Under the pieces are notes generated by a model that saw nothing but the letters and a program-made list of their open reading frames with translations, ran no database searches and was not told the origin of the DNA. DNA of 64,000 nucleotides from Saussurea involucrata (taxonomy: Eukaryota; Streptophyta; Magnoliopsida; Asterales; Asteraceae), in the NCBI GenBank assembly GCA_033807775.1, contig CM066314.1:97876929-97940928 (forward strand). Reading direction: 5' to 3'. Each line of letters begins with the position of its first letter. Position 1 is the stretch's first letter. Positions 44,204 through 56,094 of the stretch are shown piece after piece. Position numbers and translations under genes: made by a program.

Positions 44204-45660
44204 GAAAGATCAGGCGATTTTCTTTTCAAAGTTTGTTGGGTGAGTTTGTCACTTTTGAAAATCTTTGAGTCTGAAGGATCAGGAGAAGAGACTTCATCAA
44301 GAGTTAAAACTTTCAAAAGATCATGAATGGGTTTTGGAGAATCATTGGAATCTTGTGTCTCAATGTTTTGAACAGAGGAAGAATCTTTGGCTTTTATTAA
44401 CATTCCAAATTTTAAAGCTTCAATTAAATCGTCTGAGTTCAAAGAAAATGAGTCACTTGAGCTTGACTCTGAAGGTTCATGATGATTTGGTGGAGCACAC
44501 AAAGTAGAGGAAAGAGCATGAGAAGAAAGTTCAAAATCCATTTTTCCAAAACCTAGACCACTTTTATCATCACAAGAAATTTGGTCTTGAAAATTTTTCT
44601 CAAGATTTTTCGAGGAGCTGGTCCATTTTCTAATAGTCTCTTGCTCTTTTTTTAGTCTTTTGAAGAGTTTGTTTTTCTCTTTTGCAATGATATGATTTAT
44701 GGTTTTCAAGTCCTCAAGTTCAGCTTTGATTTCGTCAAACTTTTCAAGTTTGGACAAACAGATTTCACGTTGAGAAGATAGGGTTTTAACTTGAGAAGAT
44801 TTTCTTTTCTTGGCATCTTTGATAATATAGAAATCATTAGTCAAAGATTCATAGGCATCAATCTTTTCACTTTCAGTCATAGAGTTGAAAGGATGTACCT
44901 GAGAGTATGATGACGAGCACCCAGTTGACACCAGAGCCATTGATGAGACTGCCTTTTCCGAATCTTCCATTTCTTCAGATATGGCCATGAAACACATGTT
45001 GGGAGAATCCTTGTCACTATCAGAAGTTGGCTCATCACCGAATCATGAATTAAGCCATTAGTCCCTTTCCTTTTCTGAGAAATCCCTCATTTCTTTCTTT
45101 CTCTCTCCTGTACTTGGCTTTGTACTTTTCAGCACGTTCCTGATGTTCTTGAGAAGATGGTTGACTACCTTTTCTAGGAAAGGTTGATTTGGAGGAGTTG
45201 TTTTTGGGTTTCTCATATTTTGAAGAAAATCTGTTAGAGGAGGTGGTCCTAGTTCTTTCAACACGTTTACTTCTGCATTCAGATGCAAAGTGTCATTTCT
45301 TACCACAATTAAAGCACTCCTCATTTGACTTGTCAGTAGAGGGAGTTTTTGTGGAAGAGAAGGGTTTTCTGAAAGTTCTAGGGTTGCCAGAAAGACGAGA
45401 CTTGTTCTTGAATCCAACCATCATTGCCATTTCATCAGTTATCTGCTCAACCGAGGTTTCCTCACCTTCATCATCGGCATCACTTAGATATGCCTCCGTT
45501 TGGTGGGTAGAGCCATTATGGCTGTCATTGTCAGAATCTGATGAAGGGTAGGTGATGCTAGGAACGCACTGAGCTTTCTTGGAAGTATCACTGACAAAGG
45601 CTATAGAAAAGCCTTTTATCTATTTAATGATTGACTTCCTTTGTAGTTTAGTTTGTTCCC
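44204..45660 (-). pseudogene. gag: Element E: fragment of another copia gag
   Basis: Minus strand. From 45660 the fragment reads KLQRKSIIK, then an acidic region and the knuckle CFNCGKK-HFASEC, in which the usual Gly codon is a TGA (45293-45295). A Lys/Glu-rich coiled coil follows (open frame 44997-44204 with KLEKFDEIKAELEDLK). It stops where B's LTR begins. It resembles neither A nor B closely, so it is a third gag family. The gag N-terminus and everything after the coiled coil are absent here. Confidence 0.7.
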
Positions 45661-47112
45661 AATTTCTCAAGTGATTTACCATGCTTCTTTTTGGTTTTCC
45701 TCTTCTTAGGTTTTGGTGCCCCCTCCTATGTGGTTTTCGATTTTCTTTTCTTCTTCAGTTTTGGAGAGGAGGGAGGAGCAGAGGAGCCAATTTCTGTGGC
45801 ATGAGGAGATGAAAGTTTCTGCAGCGCTTGTAGAGGTGCCTTCTGCAGTTTTCCTCCTTTTTGATTTTGGAGTAGAGGCAGAAGATTTCGAAGAGGACTT
45901 CTTTCCCATGAGCTCTGCACGTTTGGCTATGAAGCTAAGTTGAATAGCCATGTGTTTTGCTAATTTGTGATCTTTTTCTTCTTTGGTGGAAAGAGGTTCT
46001 GCAATCATGGTTCCTAGGGGGACACCTAAACGCGGGGGTGTCATAGGACTCGGTTTAGGAGTTCTATGATCGCGTATATACTCTTTCTTAAGGGTTTTAT
46101 TCGAGGCATACTTCAGAAGTTTCTTTGACAAAGGTCTGCAGTGCGTGTAACCATCTACATGATCAGTGGGGGTATTTTTGTTCATTGGGAACTGTTTGGG
46201 AATTGGCCCTTCCATTGGCCATTTCTGTATCAGCAACAGAGGTTCGAACAAAACTCCCAGTATTCTTTGGAATTGCAGAGCTGGTAGAAACCTAGGATCG
46301 TTCTCTTTGACCCTTCTTGTGTTGTTCTTTCTGTCGATGGTGTTGATGATCTCTTGCATCATTATGGTCGCGTAATCCAGTGGGAGATCATAGTAAACCC
46401 CATACATGATGGTTAATATCTTATGTGAGCTCTGGTCAATACTGCCTATCTTCCCTGTCAGGCATCTGTTAAGAATTGAGAACAAGGTGTTCCACAGAGG
46501 TGGTAATCTGCCTCTGCAGAAGTCATTTCTCTTCCTCAGTGGGGTGTTGTACCCAAGCATTTCTAGGAAACGACAGATCTCGTCGTCTGTTGGTTGCTCT
46601 GCATACTTCTTCAATCCAAGAAGACCCCTTGTTGGTAGGTTGAATTCAAGTGAGAACATTGTTCTATTGAACTTGATTTCCAGATGTTCAGATTTGTCTG
46701 GTCTTGAAATGTACCCTTTGATAAGAGAATCATCTTTATCAAATCGGCAACTTTCCCAAAACTGGTTCAAATATCTAACTGGAATTTTCTTTGGGGTTCT
46801 TGAGAGTAAAGGGAAGAGGATATGATTTTCCATTATGTTTAGAAGAATGGCATGGGCTTCGTCGAAAGCAGTGGGTGAGGGGACCAAATAGCAATTGTTG
46901 GATTTGATTGGTAGTACCTTTTCGAAATGATCCTTTGCTATGAAGTTTTGAAGATGTGTGGTCGGAGCAAAGTCTGCTGAATCGCCGGAATCTTCTAGTT
47001 CAATGTTTTGGGCAAGGTTGGGGTTTTCTGAATGTTCAGAATGAGCAGGTGAATGTTCTGGTGAGTTCGCCGGAGAGTGTGCAGGGGAGATAGCTTGAGA
47101 AGATAAAGTCAT
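45660..47112 (-). pseudogene. Element F third ORF, N-terminal ~480 codons
   Basis: The ATG at 47110-47112 begins MTLSSQAISPAHSPANSP. The core is well conserved with A (HFEKVLPIKSNNCYLVPSP, KIPVRYLNQFWESCRF, LEIKFNRTMFSLEFNLP). The first basic cluster (KSKRRK) is present. A frameshift near 45830 and a stop in the PSYV segment (about 45725) follow, and the last recognisable A-like residues are KKKHGKSL. The long frame continuing upstream of 47112 reads into element G's LTR and is chimeric. Confidence 0.8.
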
Positions 47113-47203
47113 TTGGTAATGAGAATAAGATACTTGCAGGTTTTTGCAGGGTTTCGCCGGAGAAGAATGAGAGTTTGTAAAACGTTTATGAGAGGGTAAG
47201 CTT

Positions 47204-47214
47204 GGTTTTTTTAT
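47204..47214 (-). promoter_or_regulatory. Predicted TATA box of F's third ORF
   Basis: TATAAAAAAAC on the minus strand, about 95 bp before the ATG. Its upstream partner block (TGGGCC at 54020-54025) is now 6.6 kb away because of element G. Confidence 0.6.
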
Positions 47215-47222
47215 AGGAGGGT

Positions 47223-47227
47223 AAAAC
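47223..47227. repeat. Probable target-site duplication of G, left (AAAAC)
   Basis: Right flank 53854-53858 reads AAAAA, a 4 of 5 match. A's empty site reads GTAAAACGGTAG, which supports an original AAAAC with one later mutation. Confidence 0.6.
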
Positions 47228-48596
47228 TGTAACGTCCCAAAAATTACAAGCAAATCTATATTTTTAAATAAACATTTTTTTTTATAACAACTCATTAAAT
47301 GATCCCAACGTTTCGTTTGCAAATTCATAATTAATATCTTCATAATAAAAACCAGCGGAATAAACGTTAAATTATTAAAAACCATAAAGCAACCAGCTCT
47401 CCTCGCGCGCCAGTGTGTACTCGTCACGCCTTGGAGCCGCCCGTACCTGAAACCACAGTTTATTGGAAAAGGGTAAGCACGAAGCTTAGTGAATTCAAAC
47501 ACCATAAATAACACAGTTATTTCCACACCACCTTAAACAGATAATTGCACATAAACAGCATACAAGTCTACGAACAAATCATAGACGTGCATACTCACAC
47601 CAACCCACCTAATAGGCAAACGTCGGTCCCACCGATCACACGACAACCGTGCAAACGCAACCCGGCACCCCCGGGTTCATACGCCACCCGCGTATACAAC
47701 CTTTGGCCCCACCAAGTCACTACGCCACCCGCGTATAAAATCTCCGGCCCCGCCGGATCCTCGGTCCCACCGAGTTAACGTAACAACATAGTATCAACTA
47801 GACACCCCACTATCTGGTTCCACAACACAATCACATAAAGCTACCACACACGTACTATAGCAATGATAAAACAACCGTTATTAGATCCGACTAGACACCC
47901 CACAATTTAACCCCACACCACAAGCAAATAGAACTACCACACATACACACAACGTAATGTAAAAATAAACGACATTAGTTATAGTGAGAGAACTCACCTC
48001 GAATGCGCGCCTAGCTCAACAATACAATTTCAAGCTTCCCAATTACGGTCACTTCCCAGCACCTCTTGCCGACGACGACGACGACGCACCCACAGCCCCG
48101 AACTCCGGCCTTCTCTCTTCCTCGATCTCTCCCTCTCTCTCTCTGCTCTTTCTCTTCCCCGACAGAGACACGGTGGCGCCGGCGGTTCGGTTGGACAGCA
48201 GCAACAGCGGCAGAAAGGAAAGAGGAGGAGGTGATCGGCGGCAGCAGCAACTAGGGTTTTGTTGATTGAGTGCGACGCCGAAGAAAAAAAACGAGAAGGA
48301 GGAAGCCAATGGTTTTCTTTTTGTGTTTAGATGTGTGTCGTGATTATGGACGAGAAAAGGAGATGGGTCGGTTCCCACATGGGCCGACCCATGCATGCAA
48401 TTATTCACCTTACACCATTGGTCCCCGGCTTTCTAAGGTAGTTCCAAATCCACCATAAAAGTTAGGTTTTAACAATTGAACTAACTAACACTAAAACCAA
48501 GTCACTTTTGGTCTTTCCCGACAATCCCGTTAAAAATTCGCTAAATAAACATTATAAATAATTAAATAAAATGTATATCGGGACACGGGCTTTACA
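47228..48596 (-). repeat. 3' LTR of element G
   Basis: 1369 bp. Contains seven small hairpins (47623-47774). On the minus strand it also has AAAACCCTAG (telo-box, about 48248-48257) followed by a GA-rich leader (about 48118-48156) and CGAGGTGAGT resembling a splice donor (about 47996-48003). ORFs inside are present in both LTRs and have no known relatives that I recognise. Confidence 0.93.
47623..47774 (-). repeat. Array of seven C-loop hairpins in G's 3' LTR
   Basis: Inverted repeats centred at about 47629, 47668, 47687, 47709, 47728, 47750 and 47767. Arms vary (TCGG/CCGA, AACCCGG/CCGGGTT, ATACGC/GCGTAT, TTGG/CCAA, TACGC/GCGTA, TCCGG/CCGGA, CTCGG/CCGAG). Loops are always 5 nt and C-rich (TCCCA, CACCC, CCCCA or CCCCG). 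The last six are 17-22 bp apart. Confidence 0.8.
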
Positions 48597-48610
48597 ACTC
48601 TCCCCCACTT
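48597..48610 (-). promoter_or_regulatory. Polypurine tract of element G
   Basis: AAGTGGGGGAGAGT on the minus strand, abutting the 3' LTR. Confidence 0.85.
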
Positions 48611-48837
48611 GAATTAGACTTCGTCCCCGAAGTCTACGTCCGCAAACAGCTCCTAATAACTCTCTGGCATTTGATGATATCCCAAACTCAATCCACTTTC
48701 AAGCTTTAACCATTCTAAAGTTGCCTACCAATATACCCAACTGGATACTCGGATCCGATCATTCCTACCATTAACCGTCGATTAACTTCCACGACTTCTA
48801 ATAGGCTCCAAAGATTTTCAATAAATTATATTAATAA

Positions 48838-49160
48838 AACATCGACCCCCTGCCGAACATCGGTCCAACCGATTACAATAACAAACATCGGCCACCCGCC
48901 GAACATCGGTCCAACCGATTACAATAACAAACATCGGCCACCCGCCGAACATCGGTCCAACCGATTACAATAACAAACATCGGCCACCCGCCGAACATCG
49001 GTCCAACCGATTACAATAACAAACATCGGCCACCCGCCGAACATCGGTCCAACCGATTACAATAACAAACGTCGGCCACCCGTCGAACATCGGTCCAACC
49101 GATTACAATAACAAACATCGGCCACCCGCCGAACATCGGTCCAACCGATTACAATAACAC
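48838..49160. repeat. 46-bp minisatellite, seven copies
   Basis: The word GAACATCGGTCC starts at 48855, 48901, 48947, 48993, 49039, 49085 and 49131. Units are nearly identical; the first is diverged at its left end. Each unit holds two hairpins with 5-nt loops: CGGC-CACCC-GCCG and ATCGG-TCCAA-CCGAT. The same hairpin type occurs in G's LTR. Confidence 0.92.
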
Positions 49161-51550
49161 ATAAGTGTGGTATTATCCTAGACACTAACACTAATAGATA
49201 TCCCCCACAATCAAGTCAGCTAACACACACGTAGGTCATTCCCTTAACCGATACTACCCGGTCTACATTACCAGCACGCGTGGAATACCCAACCTCCCAC
49301 CGTCGACGTATCCCCCACACACGCTCTACAAAGCTAATTTATCTGAACCGAGGATACACCCTGACGCCTACCTCTCAGGTAACGCCTCAGGGCCCCGCAC
49401 ATCGGAATTTCCTCTCAAGTAAGTGCCCACAACTATATCCTCCTAGCACCTACTAGAATGCCTAGGCTATAACACCTGAACACCGGGGCCTCACCCCGAG
49501 ATACCCAACCGACCACTACCAGCGACTGACTAACGTGCCTAAGGATCCAGAGCAAAACAGCCTACCCACAAGTGCCTATTCCGGATTGTCTCCCTCACCC
49601 AAACGTGTAAATGCTCGACGTGCAATGAATGCCAAACGGTGCGACAAAACAATTCATCAACAAGACTCCACCTCGAGTCATTAAACCGGGCAATTAGCCC
49701 ATGACTAACTCCATGTCAAAACCGAGCAAAATGCTCCACGCTTGCTAGACCCATAAGTCGGTCAAAAACGCGTTTAAATAAAGTTTAAGCAAGCAATAAT
49801 CTAAAAGCAACATTAGTCCCAAACTCAACACGGGTTAGACAAAAGAGTTTTCCAAAAGGACTCACACCCTCAAAATTCTCAAAATGACACATAACACTTA
49901 AAAGCGCATTTCCCAAATGGTTTACAAAATCATTTACAAAATGTTTTCAACGTCTAGACTTATCATTTCAAAAAGACCGCAAGCAATAAAACTACTATTA
50001 CCAGGTCGGTAGTTACGCAAAAATGGACACGCTCGTCCACATATGAAAATCATGTTGAAAATCATTTCATTGCAGCTTAGTTCACTCACAAAACGTAAAG
50101 CGAAATAAATAATTTCTTTGAAAATGAACCGTCGCGGTTCTAGTATGAATTGACTCATGACATGTATTTAAAGTAACCGCTCGACCTTCCATCGGGTGCG
50201 ACAAAAATGTGCACAAAATTTCAAAATCAGTTCCATGACATTTGACCCCAAAATTCCTCTTTTTCAACAAAAATGTCGTGGCACATGGTTAACTAACAAA
50301 TCTTACGCGCGTCGGATAGTCATACAAAATGATGAAACGGTTTACAAATATATTTGTGTTAAAACACAACTGTCTCGTGTAAGTTTCAAACTTAAAGATA
50401 AAAACCAATCCGCTTCCATCATTTGAAAATATCGACTAAAATCTCATAAAATCTCAAAAGGTGGGGTTCTTTAAATTGATTTCCAAGATTTCCCCAAATG
50501 GTCACATAAACAAATAAGATATGCACCTCGTGACATTAAACCCACATGACTCGACATGCCGTAAAACAAAACTTATTTTTACCAAATCACTCAATTAGCT
50601 CTATACAGACACCGTGGAATGTAACTTTTCGTCTCAACTCTAACATATGTGGAGGAGTTCCAATGTTAAAGTCACAAGCCATAGTCACTTGCCCCACATT
50701 TTAAACACTACAAAACACGGATATCATCTTACCCGAAAGAACCGTTGGAAAAATAACGAAATGAGACAAATTCTAACAAAGTTTGCACCCCCGTGATAAA
50801 ACGATTTCATACACTTTCAAAACCATATTTCAAAATCTTGTGTGTGTGCTGAACATTTCCCAAAATTACAAAACACCATCCAATAAATGATTTGAAACAC
50901 AAGAATTTGTTAATGCAATCTATTTCAAAATCAAACCTTGTGCATGACTCAGTCAGCATTCTACGCCTCGATTCCTACTACTCCAAATCTCTCCGATCCA
51001 CTAACGTCATCCGGACATTTAAACCTCGTAGGCAAGTTGGGAAATTACGTCAAATAATCCCTACGATTTTTCCTACAATCAAAGTCGGCTCTATAAGCCT
51101 ATGATTCTAGCACAATCATCCATCTTGGCCCGACACAAACATCATCCTCATCGTCACTCCAAGTGATTAATACTAGAATCGTCCTTTTATTCCCACGACT
51201 ACTAATTTACAACCTTCGTCACTACCCCAACGATCATCCCATCAAAGCACATCAAGTACACACTTGTACCAGTGGATCTACTATAGTTGTCTCTTCTCGT
51301 GACGGCTATTCTGGGTAGATAATACAACGCGTTATCAGCACATAACAACACACACTAACAACACTCACGCCCAACTCCTTGGATTCCTCGTGACTTCCCT
51401 GACTCGAGCATTGATCTTGTGCCTCCGGTAGTAGGAGCTCTACTACTACCATCCACACCTATCATCGCCCGTTCCGAGTTCCATCCCAAGGGGTCCAAGT
51501 AGCTCCTTGCCGATAACTATACCCATATGCCCGCATCAGCATATGTACGC

Positions 51551-52290
51551 ACTCTTCCTAGCTCCCTAGGAATTCCACCTCCAAACACTACCCTTGCTAC
51601 AACGAAATTTCTACTAGTCATGACGAGTCGCCTCGCGAATGCACAGTCGCACACAGTGCAAACCAGATAGACATTCGAATGTAAGATTCTATCCTACAAC
51701 GGTTGGACTCAAACAAGAGCTGCGCAATAGAACTAAATCCGACATTCTAAGGCTATTCGGTTCCTACCGCATACGACCTATAGTGCATTCACCTAACAAC
51801 CTATCAAGTCTAGCATAACCTCCTATTAGCAAGCAACAAACATGCAATACAGTGTAATAAGCACCAAGCAATTTAGCATACATACTCCTATGTTCTAGAA
51901 AGCAATCTAGCACACATACTCATACATAAACACCCTTCCCAGCTCTCTAGGAACTTCATCTTATCCCACTACCCTTGCTACTACCGAATCCCTACTAATT
52001 ATAATGAGCGACCTCGCGAATACCCGATTATATGAAGTGCGAAATAAATAGACATTCGAATACAAGATTCTATCCTAGAACGGTTGGACTCAAACAAGAG
52101 CTGCGCAATAGAACTAAATCAAATATTCTAAGGCTATAAATCTCTTACTGCATACAACCTAGAGGGCATCCACTTAGTAACCTATCATAATTAGCATAAA
52201 TTCATAATAGCAAGCAGTACAACATACATCATAGTGTCCACAACAGGCAATCTAGCATGCATACTCTATGATCTAGAAAGCAATAAAACA
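51551..52290. repeat. Diverged direct duplication in G, period 381 bp
   Basis: CTTCCTAGCTCCCTAGG at 51554 recurs as CTTCCCAGCTCTCTAGG at 51935. The segment with CGGTTGGACTCAAACAAGAG also occurs twice at the same offset. Identity is clearly below that of the LTR pair, so the duplication is older than this insertion. Confidence 0.8.
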
Positions 52291-52464
52291 CTAAGTATTG
52301 TACCTTTCCCCTTTGGCTCCGGCTGACTGTACACACTGCGCCTCCGATCACCTTTTCTCAACGGATCTTTCCTTCGATTTATTTCCCAAAAACTTTAAAT
52401 TTTTATTTTTTTTATAGCCGCAAACTTGAGATCAAACACACCGAAATGCGTTTGATTCACTCAA

Positions 52465-52481
52465 GCCGTGCTCTGATACCA
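52465..52481 (-). promoter_or_regulatory. Primer-binding site of element G
   Basis: TGGTATCAGAGCACGGC on the minus strand, three bases from the 5' LTR, read as initiator tRNA-Met. Confidence 0.88.
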
Positions 52482-52484
52482 AGT

Positions 52485-53853
52485 TGTAACGTCCCAAAAA
52501 TTACAAGCAAATTTATATTTTTAAATAAGCATTTTCATTTATAACAACCCATTAAATGATCCCAACGTTTCGTTTGCAAATTCATAATTAATATCTTCAT
52601 AATAAAAACCAGCGGAATAAATGTTAAATTATTAAAAACCATAAAGCAACCAGCTCCCCTCGCGCGCCAGTGTGTACTCGTCACGCCTTGGAGCCGCCCG
52701 TACCTGAAACCACAGTTTATTGGAAAAGGGTAAGCACGAAGCTTAGTGAATTCAAACACCATAAATAACACAGTTATTTCCACCCCACCATAAACAGATA
52801 ATTGCACATAAACAGCATACAAGTCTACGAACAAATCATAGACGTGCATACTCACACCAACCCACCTAATAGGCAAACGTCGGTCCCACCGATCACACGA
52901 CAACCGTGCAAACGCAACCCGGCACCCCCGGGTTCATACGCCACCCGCGTATACAACCTTTGGCCCCACCAAGTCACTACGCCACCCGTGTATAAAATCT
53001 CCGGCCCCGCCGGATCCTCGGTCCCACCGAGTTAACGTAACAACATAGTATCAACTAGACACCCCACTATCTGGTTCCACAACACAATCACATAAAGCTA
53101 CCACACACGTACTATAGCAATGATAAAACAACCGTTATTAGATCCGACTAGACACCCCACAATTTAACCCCACACCACAAGCAAATAGAACTACCACACA
53201 TACACACAACATAATGTAAAAATAACCGACATTAGTTATAGTGAGAGAACTCACCTCGAATGCGCGCCTAGCTCAACAATACAATTTCAAGCTTCCCAAT
53301 TACGGTCACTTCCCAGCACCTCTTGCCGCCGCCGACGACGACGCACCCACAGCCCCGAACTTCGGCCTTCTCTCTTCCTCGATCTCTCCCTCTCTCTCTC
53401 TGCTCTTTCTCTTCTCCGACAGAGACACGGTGGCGCCGGCGGTTCGGTTGGACAGCAGCAGCAGCGGCAGAAAGGAAAGAGGAGGAGGTGATCGGCGGCA
53501 GCAGCAACTAGGGTTTTGTTGATTGAGTGCGACGCCGAAGAAAAAAAACGAGAAGGAGGAAGCCAATGGTTTTCTTTTTGTGTTTAGATGTGTGTCGTGA
53601 TTATGGACGAGAAAAGGAGATGGGTCGGTTCCCACATGGGCCGACCCATGCATGCAATTATTCACCTTACACCATTGGTCCCCGGATTTCTAAGGTAGTT
53701 CCAAATCCACCATAAAAGTTAGGTTTTAACAATTGAACTAACTAACACTAAAACCAAGTCACTTTTGGTCTTTCCCGACAATCCCGTTAAAAATTCGCTA
53801 AATAAACATTATAAATAATTAAATAAAATGTATATCGGGACACGGGCTTTACA
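52485..53853 (-). repeat. 5' LTR of element G
   Basis: 1369 bp. Hairpin array at 52880-53031, with one arm base changed in the fifth hairpin (CGCG to CGTG). Confidence 0.93.
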
Positions 53854-53858
53854 AAAAA

Positions 53859-55134
53859 GGTAGAATTCGAAAGAGTAAAATATATGGCAATGGATTAAAA
53901 TTTAGAATCCGTACTCAAGTTAGAACGGCGGGTTCAACTTTCCACAGAAAACGTTCCATGTATGCCCAATGAAAATGGGACACGTAGGCCATGTCAGAAG
54001 ATGACAGGATGTCGTGCGCGGCCCATTAATGTTAGGCGCGTGGGGTTGTTCTTAGCCACATGTGATTCACTCTCAGTAACAGATTGACAGAACTTCTATA
54101 GTTTACAGAAGATCTGGGATCTTGAAAATCTTTGATGTTTATCCCTTTCTCATATATCTCATTGTTATCATGACTTTTGTGGGGTTTTTCTTTAACCAAA
54201 ACGTTTGTAAAGGCATTGGAGATGATTAATAGGATTTTTAGTTAAGAGTTTTTACTCGCAGAGGTTTTGTGGCTCTGTTGGAACTTGCAGAAGCTCTGTG
54301 AGAGCCAGCAGAAGCTCTATGAGGGAAAAAATCTCATAACAAAAATTCTATTAAATTTTATGATCATCCAATTTTTTATCTGTTTTAAGAGATGTTTTTC
54401 GGACATATTTGAAAGTTGGTGTCCGAGAAAACTGTTATGAAAAAAGTTTTGTATGTGAAGGTCATGGTGTATGTATTCGGTTTCCGAGATAACATTCCAA
54501 AAGATCGATAAAGGGTTAATTTGTGATCACAGAGCATATTTCTGGCAGAACCTCTGTTGAGCTCAGCAGAAGCTCTATGATCTTAAATTTCTCCTAATTT
54601 GAGTTTTATGAAACTTTTTGAGCTTTTGATTTTTGAAATGTTATTCTCAGTATATTTAGGACATATTTGACAATTTGTGTCCTAGAAAACTGTTTTCAAA
54701 AACCTTTTGTGCGAGAGACATACCTTTTGGTTCTTCTTTTCTCGGCAGTGATGTCTGACTTCTGTCGATATAGATTCATCGACATTCTTCTTTGGCTTTC
54801 CCTTGAAAGTTTTACCTCTTTAGATTATTTCAGGGTCCCTTTTTGCTCCCCCTTGATCTAATCACCTCTGTAGATCAAGTAATTTCCTTTTGCTCCCCCT
54901 TGACCTATGATTGGATCAAAGAATGATAAGTTTTGCATAGAACATAGGTCATGTTTTCCAGAGGTTCTGTAGGGGTCGTCAGAGGTTCTGAGTAGACCCA
55001 CAGAAGCTCTGAAATTTCAAGATTTATTTATGATTGAGAATTTACATACAGAAATAAATCAATTAAAGCAATAAGTAAAATAATAGAAATATATACATAT
55101 TTACAGAAGATAAAGCTATACTTACAGAGGATTT
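53859..55134 (-). other. Element F pol-ORF3 spacer
   Basis: Non-coding. Holds the conserved block with TGGGCC (54020-54025), palindromes in 21-bp register at 54266 (half)/54287/54308 and 54545/54566, the hairpin at 54852-54879 beside GGGGGAG motifs, and the triplet at 54958-55012. Confidence 0.7.
54958..55012 (-). repeat. Triplet of 21-bp-phased palindromes after F's pol
   Basis: CCAGAGGTTCTGT at 54958, TCAGAGGTTCTGA at 54979 and ACAGAAGCTCTGA at 55000, 120-180 bp downstream of the pol stop. Confidence 0.8.
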
Positions 55135-56094
55135 TCACGTCATATTGATCATTCCTAACTTACCTACCAAGAAATTGAATCTTTTCTCGTCTAAAGCTTT
55201 GGTGAATAAGTCCGCGAGTTGGTATTCTGTGGGCACGAAATGCATCTCGATTGTACCGTATTCAACATGATGTTTCAAGAAATGGTATCTTATATCGATA
55301 TGCTTGGTTTTTGAGTGTTGCACAGGATTGGCAGAGATAGCAATGGCACTTTTGGAATCACAGAAGATGGGTATTTTGAATAGGATGTGGCCGTAGTCTT
55401 TTAGCTGAGTCTTCATCCATAGAACCTGAGAACAATAGCTTGCAGCAGCAACGTATTCAGCTTCTGCAGTGGATGTTGAGACACAATTTTTCTTCTTGGA
55501 GGTCCAACTGACTAGTTTACCACCTAGGAATTGACAACTCCCAGAGGTACTCTTTCTGTCGAGCATGCATCCTCCATAGTCTGAATCTGTATAAGTTTTA
55601 AGACTAAAACCAGAGTTCTGTGGATACCAGAGACTGAGATTTTTGGTCCCCTTTAGATATCTAAAGATTCTTTTCACGGCATCATAGTGTGATTTCTTAG
55701 GATTAGCTTGATAACGTGCACAAAGACATGTGGCATGCATAATGTCAGGTCTGCTTGCAGTTAAGTATAACAGAGATCCAATCATGCCTCTGTAGAGAGT
55801 GCATTCTACAGAGATGCCATATGGATCTAAGGATAACTTATTTCCAGTGGCCATTGGAGTTTTCATTGCAGAGGTATCAGAGAGGCTATACTTGAAAAGA
55901 ATGTCAGAGACATATTTGGCCTGATTTATAAAAATTCCCTCTAATGTTTGTTTGACTTGGTGTCCGAGGAAGAATGTTAATTCTCCCATCATACTCATTT
56001 CAAACTCACTCTGCATGAGTTTTTCAAAACTTTTGCACTCTTCTGTATTAGAAGACCCAAAAATTATGTCGTCCACATAGATTTGTACAAGCAT
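55135..56094 (-). pseudogene. pol: Element F RT C-terminal part and RNase H
   Basis: 319-codon open frame from the RT catalytic box (IYVDDIIFGSS) through the connection (KYVSDILFKYSLSDTSAMK) to the RNase H (YTDSDYGGC, STAEAEYVAAAS). The natural end is at QLADLFTKALDEKR...LGMINM. It is better preserved here than in A or B. Confidence 0.88.

Larger units (their letters stand above)
48611..52464 (-). other. Interior of element G, non-coding
   Basis: Contains the 46-bp minisatellite (48838-49160), an A/C-rich stretch of plus-strand text with no long ORF (49161-51550), and a diverged 381-bp direct duplication (51551-52290). No protease, RT or integrase motif was seen on either strand. Confidence 0.7.
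47228..53853 (-). mobile_element. Element G: 6.6-kb LTR retrotransposon without recognisable genes (LARD-like)
   Basis: Two 1369-bp LTRs (TGTAACGTCCC...GGGCTTTACA) enclose 3.9 kb. Primer site and polypurine tract show minus orientation. No gag or pol motif was found in any frame of the interior, only short ORFs. The LTRs differ at about twenty positions. The TGTAAC-type LTR start and the 17-nt initiator-Met match suggest a Ty3/gypsy chromovirus relative, but with no coding part this is a guess. Confidence 0.85.

Noticed and set aside
45706..47526. 606-codon frame taken as one gene
   Set aside because: Its first ~138 codons lie in G's LTR. The real start of the third ORF is the ATG at 47112.
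48049..48408. 119-codon Ser/Arg-rich ORF in G's LTR
   Set aside because: Present in both LTRs with frame-neutral changes, in a region that looks like an untranslated leader. No known domain.
48838..49160. CRISPR-like array
   Set aside because: The 46-bp units are contiguous without unique spacers and sit inside a plant retrotransposon.
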